Assembly: GCA_964035575.1 (NCBI GenBank) | Contig: OZ037916.1 | Location: 372,001-436,000 of the forward strand | Direction: 5' to 3' | Origin: Rhynchopus sp. YZ270_cl-10 | Taxonomy: Eukaryota; Euglenozoa; Diplonemea; Diplonemida; Diplonemidae | Length of the DNA: 64,000 nt | Shown: positions 34,261 to 45,910 of the stretch, piece after piece | Layout: every line of letters begins with the position of its first letter | How positions within the stretch are numbered: the stretch's first letter is position 1 | The notes under the pieces: generated by a model | Seen by the model: the letters and a program-made list of their open reading frames with translations, nothing else | What the model was told of the DNA's origin: nothing | Databases searched by the model: none | Translations under genes and position numbers: made by a program

Positions 34261-37200
34261 CTACAGCTTGTCGTAGAAGTTCTCCAGCGGCGGCACCTCA
34301 GGCTTGAGACCCTTACGGGTACGGATCTTCTGCCTGATCTCGGATGCGAGACCGGTCTCGGCAAGCGGATCACCGGGGAACATGGCCCAGTGGTCGAACA
34401 CGCACTGCGGGAATGCCTGTGAGAGTGGTGGTGTGGTGGTGGTGATCAGAGGTGCACAAACAATCAGGAAGGTGAAGATTCGTTACTCCACACAACTCAT
34501 TGTTACAGATTGGTTTCTTCAGATATCAAGAATGCCTGGTGGAAGTGGTTCACAGCTTCAAGTCAACACAAACAATGAAATCAGGACAGAGTGGTAATGA
34601 AAATAAAACAAAAACTATGTTCACAAAAGCAGCTTTCACATACCTGTCCTCCGGTGTGGGAACGAAGGTCGGCGGTGAATCCGAAGGACTCGGACACGGG
34701 GAGGTATGCACGCACCTGTGGTGTGTTGTGGTGTGTTGTCGAGATCATGGATCAAAAGCAGTTCGGTTCTTTGTTGTTTTCAATCATGTGAAAAATAGGA
34801 CGAAGAACAGATTAATACAAAATATATCCAAAGCGAAAGTAACATGATACCATGCAGACACCTTGTGGTGGATGCAGGTACGTCCTTGCAATGCATAGTG
34901 CATATTGAGCGTCACAAACAAAACACAAAAACAAATACAAAAACATACGTTGTAGATCGGGGTTCCGGGACGGTTCTCCTCTCCAAGCATGATACCACGA
35001 CGCTTGTTGAGGACTCCGTAGATTCCTCCCATGGCGTGCTCGACAGTCTGGATGTCGACAAGGAAGATGGGCTCCATAAGCTGGGGCTTGGCGGTGAGGC
35101 AGCATGCGTAGTACACACGACGGGCGGTGGGGATGATCTGACCTCCTCCTCTGTGGATGGCGTCAGCGTGCATGGTCATGTCCTCGATGTTGATACGGAT
35201 ACCACGCATCGTCTCCTCGCACATCACTCCCTCCTTCGTGGCCCAGTTCCAGGCTGCCACGAACGAGTCCTTCAGCTCGTTCATGTTCTGCACTCCCTTT
35301 GTCACGTCAACCACCAGGTTGGGTCCGGTGCCGTCGGGTCCGAAGCACCAGATCTTACGTGCCTCGGCAACGTCCCACTCGAACTCGTCGGCCAGGGTGC
35401 GGGCACGGATCTTGGGGTCAGCAGCGCAGTGGACTCCCTTGTCCTCAGCGTCAATGGCGTTGCAGAGCTCGTCTCCAAGGGGCGCTCCCTTGCAGAAGAG
35501 ACGGTTGTGCTTGTTCGGCGACTTGGACAGACACTGGCGGTCAGACACCTCCGTGATGGTCTCACGGAACGACACAACGGGCTCGCTGATCTTCAACTTG
35601 GCACCAGCCATGTAGTCCTCCTGAAGATCCTTCAGGCAGATCTCAAGGTGAAGCTCTCCCGCTCCGGCGATGATGTGCTCTCCCGACTCCTCAATGGAGC
35701 ACTGCACAAGCGGGTCGGACTTCGACAGACGCTTCAGTCCCTCAACAAGCTTGGGCAGGTCGGCGGGGGAGGAGCACTCCACAGCGACACGCACAACGGG
35801 CGACACACTGTACTTCATGTCCTTCAGGGGGTAGCACTCAGCCTCCTTCTCGTCGGTGATGGTCGCCGTCTTCACAATGAAGTTGTCGACTCCGACAAGA
35901 CCCACAACGTTACCACAGGGCACGTCCTCAACGGCCTCCTGGTAACGTCCCATCATGAGAAGGGTACGCTGGATGTTCTTCACGGCCATGTCCTTCTTGG
36001 TTCCGTACTCGTAGTTGGGTCCCATGATGCGTGCCTTCTGTCCGGCCTTGATCTTACCAGAGAACACACGTCCGAACGCGATGAAACGTCCCTTGTCTGC
36101 TGCGGGAACCATCTTCGACACGTACATGATCAGGGGTGCGGCGGGGTCGCAGTTCTTCAGTCCCTGGAAGTACTTGTCGTTGTTCGGCTTGAACACACCA
36201 GAGTCCTCCTCGGTCTCAACCACTCCGGTGTACAGCTGGTCCGCACGGTAGGCCTGTGCCTGGCGGGGGGACGGCAGCTTGGTCACAATCATCTGGAGGA
36301 GTGCGTCAGAGGCGGGCAGGAACTTCTGCATGATGCACTTGAGCAGCTTCTTCTGGGTCAGCTCCTTCTCGTCTCCCTTCAGGGTGATGTTCAGGGCCTT
36401 GAGCATCTTCTCCATCTTGTCCTTCTTCTCGTTCATCACGGCGTCGAACACGTTACGGATCGGCTCCATGCAGAACTGGCAGAACGCACGCTGGGTTCCC
36501 GCGGTTGCCTCGGTGGTCCACTTCTTGCGCTTGGCGTCGAAGAACGAGTCTCCCCAGAGACGCTTCACCATCTTCTCCTCGTCCACTCCGAACTTCGACG
36601 CGTACATGCGTGCGAACTTGTTCAGGGTGAACGCCCACGAGTGGAGTCCAGATCCGAATCCGACGGTTCCGGTCTCGGGGTACACCTGCACGTCACCGAG
36701 GTGCTCGTCGTTGTAGGTCGCAATCACAACGTTCACAGTCTGGATGGTACGGAAGAACGACTGGTAGGCCTCCTCGGGGTCAAGCTGAAGCTCCAGAAGG
36801 GCACGGTCCACCTTGTTCACCATGACAACAGGCTTGATGCGCTCAGACAGGGCCTGACGCAGCACAGTCTCAGTCTGCACGCACACTCCCTCAACGCAGT
36901 CCACAACCACAAGGGCTCCGTCAGTCACACGCAGGGCGGCGGTCACCTCAGACGAGAAGTCAACGTGCCCGGGCGAGTCAATCAGGTTGATAAGGAAGTC
37001 TCTGCGGTCTCCTCCGGTCTGCTTCTTCAGCATCTCGTCGTTCAGAAGCTTCTCAGACAGCTCGAAGTACAGGGAGATCGAGGTCGACTTGATCGTGATG
37101 CAACGCTCCTGTGCAAGGGGTGGGTGAGGGTGGGGGTGAGGGTGTGTTGTGCATCGAACATGTGAAGATTGTTCACTGGTTTTGTATTCACCATTTCAAG

Positions 37201-37774
37201 ATTGACTGAATGTATCGAGACTGTGGCTAGCAAACTGGGAAACATAAAGACCCGTCACGTGCACACACGTCCACACATATGCGGCCATATTCTGTGCAAG
37301 AATTACCCCAAATAGTTATCAAACACACACCACGCACACGAATCACAACAAGAAGAGCAACTCCCACATACCTGCTCGTCCGCACGGGTGTCGGTCAGAC
37401 GTGCGTCTCCGGCCTTGGCCATGGCGATGATTCCGGCAGCGGCGACAAGGGAGTCAGTCAGGGTCGACTTTCCGTGGTCAACGTGCGCAATCACGGACCT
37501 GTGTGGTGGGTTCGTTGTTGGTTGTTGATTGTTGATGTGGTGTCATCAGGGTTCTCCACGCACTAAATGTGAAGATCTTCATCAAAAAGAAAAAGAAAAA
37601 GCAGAGGAGAACAAAAACTGAACATGGTGGAGAACCCTGGGTGTCATGTTGAAGGGACGCGACTTGTATCAAGAAGACGTCGCAACTGCAGAAGAGACAA
37701 AGTACATACATGTTACGGATCTGGGCAGGGTGGTCCATGATGGAACGCACCTGGTCGATAGTGAAGTTCACCAT
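34261..37774 (-). CDS. EEF2: Translation elongation factor 2, copy 2
   Basis: Exons 37710-37774, 37372-37498, 34949-37108, 34644-34715, 34261-34416, with the same phases and a predicted 859-residue product as copy 1. The only coding difference from copy 1 that I saw is silent (a GCG/GCC alanine codon near 36945), plus a TAG stop in place of TAA. Introns 2-4 look identical to copies 1 and 3; intron 1 differs by small indels. Similarity to the other copies stops at the stop codon: the 3' flank is unrelated. Upstream, the shared 5' flank is interrupted by a remnant of an NTPase gene. The intact frame and splice sites suggest a working gene. Confidence 0.96.
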
Positions 37775-38086
37775 CTTGACTTTTTTGGTTTGCTTTTACT
37801 TATTCCTGGAGGGTGTGGTGGTGTGTGAGATGAAGGTGGGTGGGTACGAGGGAGGGAAGGAAGGAGTGGGTGGAAGAAAAGTAAAATTGGGTGGGTCCTT
37901 TGTTTTTGTTGTATCAATAATGGACGAAGTACGCAGACCTGTAAGTTTAAGTTTTGACCTTCCGAGTGCAAAAACACTCTGGTGAGTGCCAGAGTGGAGT
38001 CAAAGGCAAAGGTCAATACTAGCTATTGCAATGAGAGAAGAAGTAATTTGTGCGAATTGCACCACTCTTGCAATAATACCTCGTTG
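37775..38086 (-). promoter_or_regulatory. EF-2 copy 2 5' flank
   Basis: Shared with copies 1 and 3, including the CACTCTGG/CCAGAGTG palindrome near 37976. It is cut at about 38087 by a T-motif (38094-38117, truncated) joined to NTPase-gene sequence. Confidence 0.55.
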
Positions 38087-38117
38087 CTTTTTTTGAAAAC
38101 TTGGTTGTATTAGTGTT

Positions 38118-38640
38118 TTTGTTTTGTCTCGTTGAGAGCACCTAGACATACTTGAACGGAAAGGGCGCACTGTGGTATGATGAAATGCTATGTGTAATGA
38201 GGAAGGGTGGAGGAAACGAAAGGAGTTCTTCAAACGTGCTAAACGCATCTCAGTGAGAGAAAATAAAGACTGTACAAAGGTGTATGAGATAGGCGAGGTG
38301 GCAAAAATATGTGAACAAAAGATGATGAGGTTTCTGTGTTTCCGGTTTTTTTTGGTTTCTAAAATAACGAGAACATGAATCATATCCAAAAAGAGCACCA
38401 AGCAAAAGTACGTCCTTCAGTCGGGGCAAATTAGGGTTTTTCTCGTTTTAAAACAGCAAAACTTTCTTCTCGAAAAAAACAAAAAAATGAGTGAGGATAA
38501 TCGGTCACTGGGCACCCGGCCCAAGTCTGTCCTCGCAAACCAGAACGAACCCTTTTTTGCGGAATAAAAAATAAAAAATGGATCCGCAAACTGGCAAACC
38601 CGCGGGGGAAGTTTAGCAGAGGACTAAGTGAACCTCGTAT
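38118..38640 (-). pseudogene. Remnant of an RHS/Crinkler-like NTPase gene: N-terminus and upstream region
   Basis: It matches the first 35-40 codons of the genes at 39199 and 50939 (MRLARLKNSFRFLHPSS) and about 300 bp of their upstream DNA, then stops; the rest of the gene is absent. The upstream part resembles 53270-53340. It lies directly against the EF-2 copy 2 5' flank in the same orientation, so its promoter could read into EF-2. Confidence 0.8.
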
Positions 38641-38756
38641 GTGTGAAGAGGAAGGGGATTATTAATTACATGATCAAAGGTGCGCTCTTTCGTTCCTTTC
38701 TTCCACTGCGTTGTCCCACTTGCTTTCCTGCAAGCAGACATCTTCGTTATGTTATG

Positions 38757-38995
38757 AGAGAACAACAATACCATTTTCCCTTGAGCACCCCACATGTTAC
38801 GTCTTTCGACGGCAGGCAGTACTTGGAAAAAACGTCGTTTCGAGGCTCATAAAAATACAATGGTTCAACTTACATGTCCCTAAATTACGGGTTGGGTGAC
38901 TTCCAAATTATTACTGCTTTTCTTAGACTTGCACAATAATAAGTGATTTTTAAACACGTTCGCATTTCTTACTTCCTGACACCGTTTTCTCAAGG
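38757..38995. repeat. Segment shared with 27655-27892
   Basis: Second copy of the sequence upstream of EF-2 copy 1, with visible substitutions and a small insertion near 38815. Confidence 0.85.
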
Positions 38996-39198
38996 AGCGA
39001 CAGTCACTGCAATGCAGGGTCTCAGGTCTGCACATTAAATGGATTCAGTGAGTGAACTGCGAGGTGCCTTTCTGGTCAAACACCACACAACGTTCTGGGC
39101 TTGTTTCGAACAGCTGGTTCAATTGCAGGTACATCGGTGTCTTTGCGTTTTGAAGAAGTAAATAACAAAACAGAATAAAAAGAATCACAAAAGTACTT

Positions 39199-41292
39199 TC
39201 ATTCAATTGGTGAGGTGGGTATATCTTCATACAACATCCTCAGCGGCCCGACCCTGGGTTCCATCAACTGCATCAGAGTATCCCTGTTAAGCGAGCAGAC
39301 ATGCTCGAACTCTGATACATTGCCTTGCTCTGCCGGAAACAGGATCCCAAAGCATTTGTACTTATCCTTGTCCAATTCCTTCAGAGAGTTCGCAAATTCC
39401 TTCTCCCCCACATCGTTCACCTCCTCATCTAGAACATACTTCGAGAACCATGTGAACTGTATCTGCACAGCACCACACCACACAGTTCCTCCCTTATGAA
39501 AAGGGAGCACGCATCTCACCCCTTTGATGGCATCATCAGCATATGCAATATCCCCTGCGTCGACAGCAGCTTGGCAACGCTGCACATCTAGGAAGTTTCC
39601 CAAACATTGGATACTTCCCTTCGGCACTGTCAGCTCATCGTACAGGCACATGTCTTCAAAATCCCTCAACTTATGGAAGTTCCCTCCGGGGAAGTGCCTC
39701 GCAAGCGTTGTCGTCGTACCATCTGGAATGCTCAGCCGCCTTGCTTGCTCGAAGTACATGAACACCGGTGTTGCAAAATATGGGGATAGCGGTTGAGTTA
39801 GAGCATCGCACCCGAACATCTGTCTGAGAGCATTGCGCAGGGGTGTGGTGTCCTCCGTTCTTGCTTCGCCCCACGCCCTCAGGATCATCGGATGCAGAAG
39901 GTGTTTGTCCTCCCGTGTATACAGCCACCCCCTAGTTGCGAGGCACTTCTTTTGTGTGTCATCCAGGTCCTTCCCTTGTAACATGCTCCTGGCAGCGCCC
40001 CCGACGAGTTGACTATCTTCCTCAGAATATTGTCCGGATTGGCTGCACCCACGTATAGTTTGCAGCATTTGTGACACTCTCATACCCAGATGAACGGAAA
40101 ACATATCCTCCAGAGAAAGTGGTGTTCCCCCACCTTCCTCCCTTAAAGCTTTTGGCAAACCCTCGAGCACGTACTTAGGTGTGGGTGCACAGAGCTTGAA
40201 GAGCAGTACAAATATGGGGTGTCCTCTGATTTGTTCCAACTCAGGATGCACTGCGAACAAAAGGTCTTCTAACTCCTTCTCACTCAGACGTGGGAGTGAA
40301 GCTTCAATTGACTGGCGGAGCGATGACGCCTGAGCAGCGTCGAGCAATTCGTTGCTGAAGCCAGAAAACAGGAAAACAAGAGGTGACTTTGCCTGGAACG
40401 TTATGAGACTGTATGTTTGCATCACGAGAAGGTCCCGAATCAGATTCCCCAGACTCCGCAAGTGGGTTTCATCGTCACGCAGAAGCGGTGTTTTATTCCC
40501 ACGGTCTCGCATTTTCATGAGTTCATCAACACATACAACAAGTGCGGTGCCCTCTTGCATGCCCAGCTTCTCACGGATGTAACGCACAGCATCGTCCTCA
40601 TTGTCCACCTTTGCTGCTTCTCTTGCAGAAAGCCCATGGAAGTGCAACAGCTGCTTCCAGAACGTTGTCGCATTTATCGGACCCTGCAACGAATACGGGA
40701 TAGCATCCGCCTCAGCATACGTAAATCGGATGAACTTCACCGGCTGCTGTAGCTCCGCCATTGCTGCTGCAACACTCTTCCCGACTTCTGAGTCGGGCGA
40801 ACACAATTCGTTGTGCAGACGCGTCTTCCCCATGCCCATTAGCCTCATGTGGCAGAAGATCTTGGCCCAGGCGCAGGTAGACCCGCTTTCCGTAACAGTA
40901 GCGAAGTCACGATCCTCTTCATCGCCCACATCCAGAACCCCCTTAAGGTAGCGAAGAATCTCATCGGCAGCCCCGTCCCCGATGTATGGACCCATCTTGA
41001 GGATGTCTGTGTCGAGCCTGTCATCATAGTCCCAGGTGTGCAGCAGCAGCGGGACTGGATTACCCATCAGGTGTGCTTCTATTGCCTTCACGGCAGTCTG
41101 CAGGCTTGTCACGGCCGCCTTTGTGTTTGTCACGGACTCTCGGATTTCTGCAAGAGCACCTTGATCGGACACATCGTTGGGAGCACTAGACATACTCGAA
41201 CGGAAAGGACGTACTGTGGCACGATACAATGCTTTGTGTAAAGAGGAAGGGTGGAGGAAACGAAAGGAGTTGTTCAAACGTGCTAAACGCAT
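39199..41292 (-). CDS. P-loop NTPase-like protein resembling the RHS/Crinkler group, copy A
   Basis: 697 residues, single exon, TGA stop. The N-terminus (MRLARLNNSFRFLHPSS, residues 1-33) is basic and free of acidic residues, like a targeting peptide; a second start at residue 34 (MSSAPNDV) would remove it. A short heptad-like helix covers residues 44-75. A Walker-A-like LMGMGKTRL is at 151-159, though the usual first glycine is missing. A Walker-B-like LVVCVDELMK is at 251-260, and LVFLFSGFSNELLD (about 307-320) sits where STAND/AAA-type NTPases have a sensor. This order recalls the NTPase module of trypanosome RHS and Crinkler-RHS proteins; the assignment is from memory of the family and not proven. 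The C-terminal half is unrecognised. Role unknown. Copy B is at 50939. Confidence 0.75.
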   Translation of the reverse strand: MRLARLNNSFRFLHPSSLHKALYRATVRPFRSSMSSAPNDVSDQGALAEIRESVTNTKAAVTSLQTAVKAIEAHLMGNPVPLLLHTWDYDDRLDTDILKMGPYIGDGAADEILRYLKGVLDVGDEEDRDFATVTESGSTCAWAKIFCHMRLMGMGKTRLHNELCSPDSEVGKSVAAAMAELQQPVKFIRFTYAEADAIPYSLQGPINATTFWKQLLHFHGLSAREAAKVDNEDDAVRYIREKLGMQEGTALVVCVDELMKMRDRGNKTPLLRDDETHLRSLGNLIRDLLVMQTYSLITFQAKSPLVFLFSGFSNELLDAAQASSLRQSIEASLPRLSEKELEDLLFAVHPELEQIRGHPIFVLLFKLCAPTPKYVLEGLPKALREEGGGTPLSLEDMFSVHLGMRVSQMLQTIRGCSQSGQYSEEDSQLVGGAARSMLQGKDLDDTQKKCLATRGWLYTREDKHLLHPMILRAWGEARTEDTTPLRNALRQMFGCDALTQPLSPYFATPVFMYFEQARRLSIPDGTTTTLARHFPGGNFHKLRDFEDMCLYDELTVPKGSIQCLGNFLDVQRCQAAVDAGDIAYADDAIKGVRCVLPFHKGGTVWCGAVQIQFTWFSKYVLDEEVNDVGEKEFANSLKELDKDKYKCFGILFPAEQGNVSEFEHVCSLNRDTLMQLMEPRVGPLRMLYEDIPTSPIE

Positions 41293-41560
41293 CTCAGTGA
41301 GAGAAAATAAAGACTGTACAAAGGTGTATGAGATAGGCGAGGTGGCAAAAATATGTGAACAAAAGAAGATGAGGTTTCTGTGTTTCGCTTTTTTCTAGTT
41401 TCTAAAATAACGAGAATATGAATCATATCCAAAAAGATAGCAACAAGCAAAATCACCTCCTTCAATCGGGGGGAAATCAGAGTTTTTCTGGTTAGCGGGG
41501 AAGGGGGGGGAATGCACAACGGGAGAAGATATTATCACCGGCCAGAGGAGGATAATCGGA
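41293..41560 (-). promoter_or_regulatory. Upstream region of NTPase copy A
   Basis: Shared with the upstream region of copy B (53006-53270), including AATGCACAACGGGAGAAGAT near 41512. Conservation outside the coding frame suggests promoter and 5' UTR, or simply recent duplication. Confidence 0.5.
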
Positions 41561-43577
41561 ACTTCGCAGCAGCCAGACGTACAGCAACTTTTCTCCCAAG
41601 AAGTAGTCCGCATCTTGCAAAGATGCCACGTGCTGCAAATCAGGAACATATCTTCCATCTGGAGCAGTGCCTTAGCAAACCAGACCTCAGCACACTCAAA
41701 CGTTGAACGCAAATTCTTTAACCACACCTCCGCAGGCTCATAATTTTAGGTCGAAACCCTTCGTAGACCGTCACTAGCAGGAAGGTGACGCGATGCCCCA
41801 CATCTCTTTTACACGATATCACCCTTGCAAAGCTCCACACAGAGTCTCGTCGTGTTGCCCTTTCCCTTGGCACCTTCGAAGGATGTGTCCACCAATTGCA
41901 CACCTGAAGGTTTCGTATGTATGCCTCTTACGTTGCGGCATAGGAAATCATCTGCAATCACTGTGTGTCATCGCAACACTTTTCTGGCTGTGTCTTGATG
42001 ATGCTGCTACCGTGTTCCTCATACTCTAAATCACAGAAGTGCCTGCTGGGATGTGCATCATTGAACACCTCCGAAGGATGTCTGTGAGTGTATGAACGTT
42101 CCCAGTTCCCAGTTCGTTGAGTAGGACCTCCTTCATCCACTGCGAAGAAACCCCCATAGACCTGAGATGAAAAACGCCGTCTCCTCGCGAGAACCCCCAC
42201 CTTTCTTTTTTTGTAGCGCTGAAGCAAAGGGGAGTGCAGAATAGGGTCGAGCAGCGCTGAGGACTTCTGCTTCGTTGTATTGGAAATGATGCCACATAGC
42301 TCAGTGGGGTTGTGGGGGGGTTGGGGTGGTGGAGGGTTGGTCAAGAAAGGGATGGGCTTTGGTGTATGTTCCCCTCCTTCCTGATCCGATCCAACTCACT
42401 TCATCGGTTGGCTGAATTGGGGTCAGCCTTGGGAACAGTAGCACACATGAGCGTGAATGCGGTTTAACATCGTGTACAACACCACGGAACCTTATACACT
42501 ATTCTCTCAGGCTTCTGCGACTAACCACAGTTACTATCTTGCTCGACTTCCACTTCTTTCACGACAAAAAACACAGAGTAGCATTGGGTGACAGTTAAGA
42601 TAAATGGTCGAAATAAATGGAAGCTATTGATACAAATTTGCCACTCACATACGCCAGCCCTGGAAAATAACGCAAATACCCTGCGATCAACAACAGAAGA
42701 CGCCATAAGATCAGATAGCGTTTACTACAGCCTTTTCTTTGCATTTCTCACTTATTCAACCCTTTGCCTCCCCATCTCATTGAGGGCAATTACAACAGAG
42801 AGGCAGTTATGGGAGTATTTGCAGTGAATCTGCGTGATTTTTTCGGCACGAAAAAATCGTTATTCTGTGGGGGGGAAACTGGGGAATAAATGAAGTAGAA
42901 AAATCAACAAAAAAAAAAAAAAAATCCCCCCCGGTGGTCCGTTGTCAGAGATCAGGGTTTCTGTTAAGCGCTCCATTTGAGTGTCGAGGTAGCAAAAAAT
43001 CATCGGTGTTGGTCTGATCCAATCCGTCGGGAAGTAGGTCAGAAAGAACAGTCATACCCCTCCATCATTTCCAGCTCCGGTGTGCACAGCTGGTGTCCAC
43101 GGGAGTTGAAGTAGATTTGAGACAGTTTTGAGACCATCTGTTGTGAAGCGGTGTCGCATAGGAGTGTGCACCGTAAATCAACCACCCATGCGGTGGCTGT
43201 GGTCGTCGCCTACTGTCCCGGCAACATGGTTTTTTTTCCCAGTGGCCACTTTCCATCATAAGTGTCTCATCAGTGAGGCGGCTTCTCGTACGGGCATCTG
43301 AGCATTGCTGCTGTAAATGTTCCGATGTCGTCGTTCCGCCAGGATAAGTGTTCTGCCGTGGAGTCTGTTCTCATCTTCTTTTATTCGCCGTCCTCAGTAT
43401 TCCTGTCCTCCTCTCTTCCGGAGTGATCGAGCTGCTGATCACGTGTTGCGATCTGAGGACCTGGGTCTCGTCAAAAAGCCAAACGAAAAGTGCATGTCTT
43501 ATTCCAAACCCCTCTCACGGATTCGTTTGCGACTGACAATTTGTCCGGTAGGCAAAAATTCGAAATTCACGGGCAGA
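41561..43577. other. Interval with possible decayed coding sequence
   Basis: No gene supported. Two minus-strand frames look somewhat protein-like: 41395-41727 (part reads FECAEVWFAKALLQMEDMF) and 42026-42200 (SSQWMKEVLLNELGTGNVH). Neither has a recognisable domain or clean ends. From 42850 to 43570 I see nothing definite. Confidence 0.4.
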
Positions 43578-44681
43578 TTATACGTCCACGCGTAATGAGT
43601 TGCATTCACATCCGCATCCGTTCTGTGAAGAAAGGAACGCTTGTTTTGTTTTTTTGCAGTGTATGTTGACGAGGCGGCGGATGTGGTCGTCTTTGATGCC
43701 GTGGGTGGTTGCCTTGACGCGTCCCATCTCAGCGACGTACTGTGCACAGGGGATGCGCCAGCGTCGTGCCGTCTTCTGCAGGAAGGTGTCCCCAGAGGTG
43801 TACTCTGTGACAGGGATGTGCAGCAGCTTCGCCACCCTCCGTCGTGCCTTGTGTGCCATCTCAATAGGCGACGCGGGGAAGGTGGTGGTGGAGGTGGAGG
43901 TGCGCACCACCTTCCCATACTGCACCGACACGGGGATCACCCACTGGCTGAACATTATCAACCACGTCCACAGGTTCGCGTCCCCCGCCCACGAGATGTC
44001 GTGGTGTTTGCAGCCGTACCGCAAAGCCACCGGCTGCACTGGAGCGTCGATCTTAAAGGCACCCTGCTGGAACTGCATCAGGCACGTCTGGTTGTGGCAC
44101 GTCCCTTCAGGGAAGATGACAACAGGGTGCGGCCAGTCGTCCTCCTCAAGCGCACGGCACCGCATCGCCTGCAGCACCTTCTCACGCGAGTCTGCGTCCT
44201 CCCTGTCCACCAAGATCGACTGCACCGCAAGCGTGATGGCACCAACGATGAACATATCAAGGTTCTCCACACGGCTGATCGGGTACGCAAAGACAGACCC
44301 GCTCAGCACCATGTAGTCCATCCAGGAGACGTGGTTGGCAACAAGGATCCGTGCCTCCTTCGCATGCTCACCATCCACACTGACCCACTAGAACCCAAGG
44401 ACAAAGAGGTAGACACGCACCACACCGCGCAGCACACTCAACACCACCCAGCTGCACCCTGAGTAGCCCCTTCTCATCAACGCCTCCCTCCCCTGCACAA
44501 GGATCACCACCTTCGCGCACGCCCACATCAGCAGGAAGAACACAACAGACGCAATAATGCGGATGGGCACAAAAACCAGCCCCGGGCACACCAGCTGCAC
44601 TGCGTTGTACAGCGACGGACGCAGGGTGGTGTTCTTCAAAGGGTTTGGGGTGTCGCCCATGTGACGCGTTGTGCGTGGCAT
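43578..44681 (-). CDS. Lysophospholipid/glycerophosphate acyltransferase (PlsC family) with one in-frame TAG
   Basis: The frame from ATG 44681 (MPRTTRHM; alternative ATG at 44660, MGDTPNPLKN) encodes an N-terminal hydrophobic segment (IRIIASVVFFLLMWACAKVV), then after a TAG at 44388-44390 continues in frame through the catalytic domain. Seen: motif I NHVSWMD, motif III FPEGTC, motif IV VQPVALRYG. These enzymes add a fatty acyl group from acyl-CoA to a lysophospholipid or glycerol phosphate at the ER. The TAG falls in the segment that in LPCAT-type relatives reads GF-aromatic-W (here LGF, stop, WVSVDG), so the protein aligns across it. It may be a point mutation, a sequencing error, or read-through. 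The C-terminus after HIRRLVNIHCKK is uncertain; a different frame (ATHYAWTYNLPVNFEF) also looks coding and could be a last exon. Confidence 0.75.
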
Positions 44682-45530
44682 CGCAGCGCGCACGCTACCA
44701 CTGTCGCATCTCGCACAGTGTTTATGCAAATGGATGTGTCATGATGCAGTGTATTGGGTTCATTCCTGGAGGGTGTGTTGTGTTGGGTTGTGGTGTGCGC
44801 AGGGGAGGAGCAACACATGGTTCGTGGGGTGGAGGTAGCAACATCTGTGTGTGTCTGTCTTTGTTGGTTCTTGTAATTTTTTTTTTTTTTTTTTTGATAA
44901 AATCCAGAGATGGAGATAGATTTGGGATTTTCAAAAAAGACCCGGTTTGACCCGGTTTGAGCTTTTTGGGGTCAAAAAAATTTTTTCGCGCTGCGCGCGA
45001 AATGACACTGGCACGTGCGACCTGGTTGTTACACTTCTTTGGCGGGGAACTTGCGCAACAGCGTTTGTGCCTTGATGAAGGGGAGTAGGGTCCATGTTCA
45101 CACCGAACTTCACGCACTCGGCAAAAGTGGATTTCTCGGCGGTCATGCCCCAAAGGTTCCTGGCGAAGCCACGGTACGCAACATTTCAAAAAAATTGCGC
45201 TTAAAATTGTACATTTTGGGGGGGTTGTAAGCTTGCGCCGCAGGCGCACGGTACGCTACTTTTATTATTTCGCCATGCTGCATGCTTCTTTTTGCTTCGG
45301 CGTTTGACTAATTGAGTCGCGTTCTGGCTGTGACGGGGTCACTTTGTTCATGAGGCCATTTCTGGTCACTCTCAGAGGCTCGTGCGAGGTACCAAAAAAA
45401 ATCGATTTTCTCCCAAAATTGGCAAATCCCATTTTTTTTTTTTTTTTCCAAACCGGGTTTTTCGCCAAAATCCCATTTTTTTTTTTTGACCCGGTTTTGA
45501 AACCGGGTCAGTAGACGCACCTCCACCCCT
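44682..45530. other. Intergenic interval with repeats
   Basis: No gene. Contains a T-run (44877-44895), repeated GACCCGGTTT motifs (44939, 44949, 45488), a palindrome TTTCGCGC/GCGCGAAA (about 44985-45002), a perfect GACCCGGTTT/AAACCGGGTC hairpin at 45488-45509, and a dispersed repeat at 45150-45360. Confidence 0.6.
45150..45360. repeat. Dispersed repeat with GAAGCCACGGTACGC
   Basis: About 200 bp shared with 50046-50268, including TTGCGCCGCAGGCGCACGG and GAGTCGCGTTCTGGCTGTGA. A partial copy of the first part lies at 49917-49985. Confidence 0.88.
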
Positions 45531-45910
45531 GATAAAATCGCTGAAAAAGCTGTGCCTCCTAAACAAAAGAGGAATGCTCTCGTTGGTGGGTTCTTTTTTC
45601 TCTTCCCCTGATGCTGCGAGAAAACAGAGAAGTTTCGTGATTGTTGATAGAACACGAACGTCCCTGTCTCTCTTCTCCATTCCTTTCTGAAGCTCTTGCG
45701 CATGTTGTTCTCTGCAATATAAATAAAAAAAACAATTTCTGAGTCTTCTTGCGACCTAATACCCACACCCAGCCCGTTCAATGCCCACCTCACCCACATC
45801 ACGAGAACAACGTGTGGACGTAACAAAAAAGCGAAACAAAGGGTAAAAAAACAAATAAAAGCAACTTCTTTGACTTCACAACAAGCTTGTCTCTGCCACA
45901 TGCAGCAGAC
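45531..45910. repeat. EF-2 3' flank shared with copy 1
   Basis: Matches 23429-23808 by eye. The match begins abruptly at GATAAAATCG just after the GACCCGGTTT hairpin. Confidence 0.93.

Noticed and set aside
42295-42310. tRNA-like D-arm (ATAGCTCAGTGG)
   Set aside because: No anticodon arm, T-arm or acceptor pairing follows; only a G-rich stretch.
43578-44681. UAG reassigned to an amino acid genome-wide
   Set aside because: EF-2 copy 2 terminates at TAG exactly where copies 1 and 3 have TAA, so TAG works as a stop.
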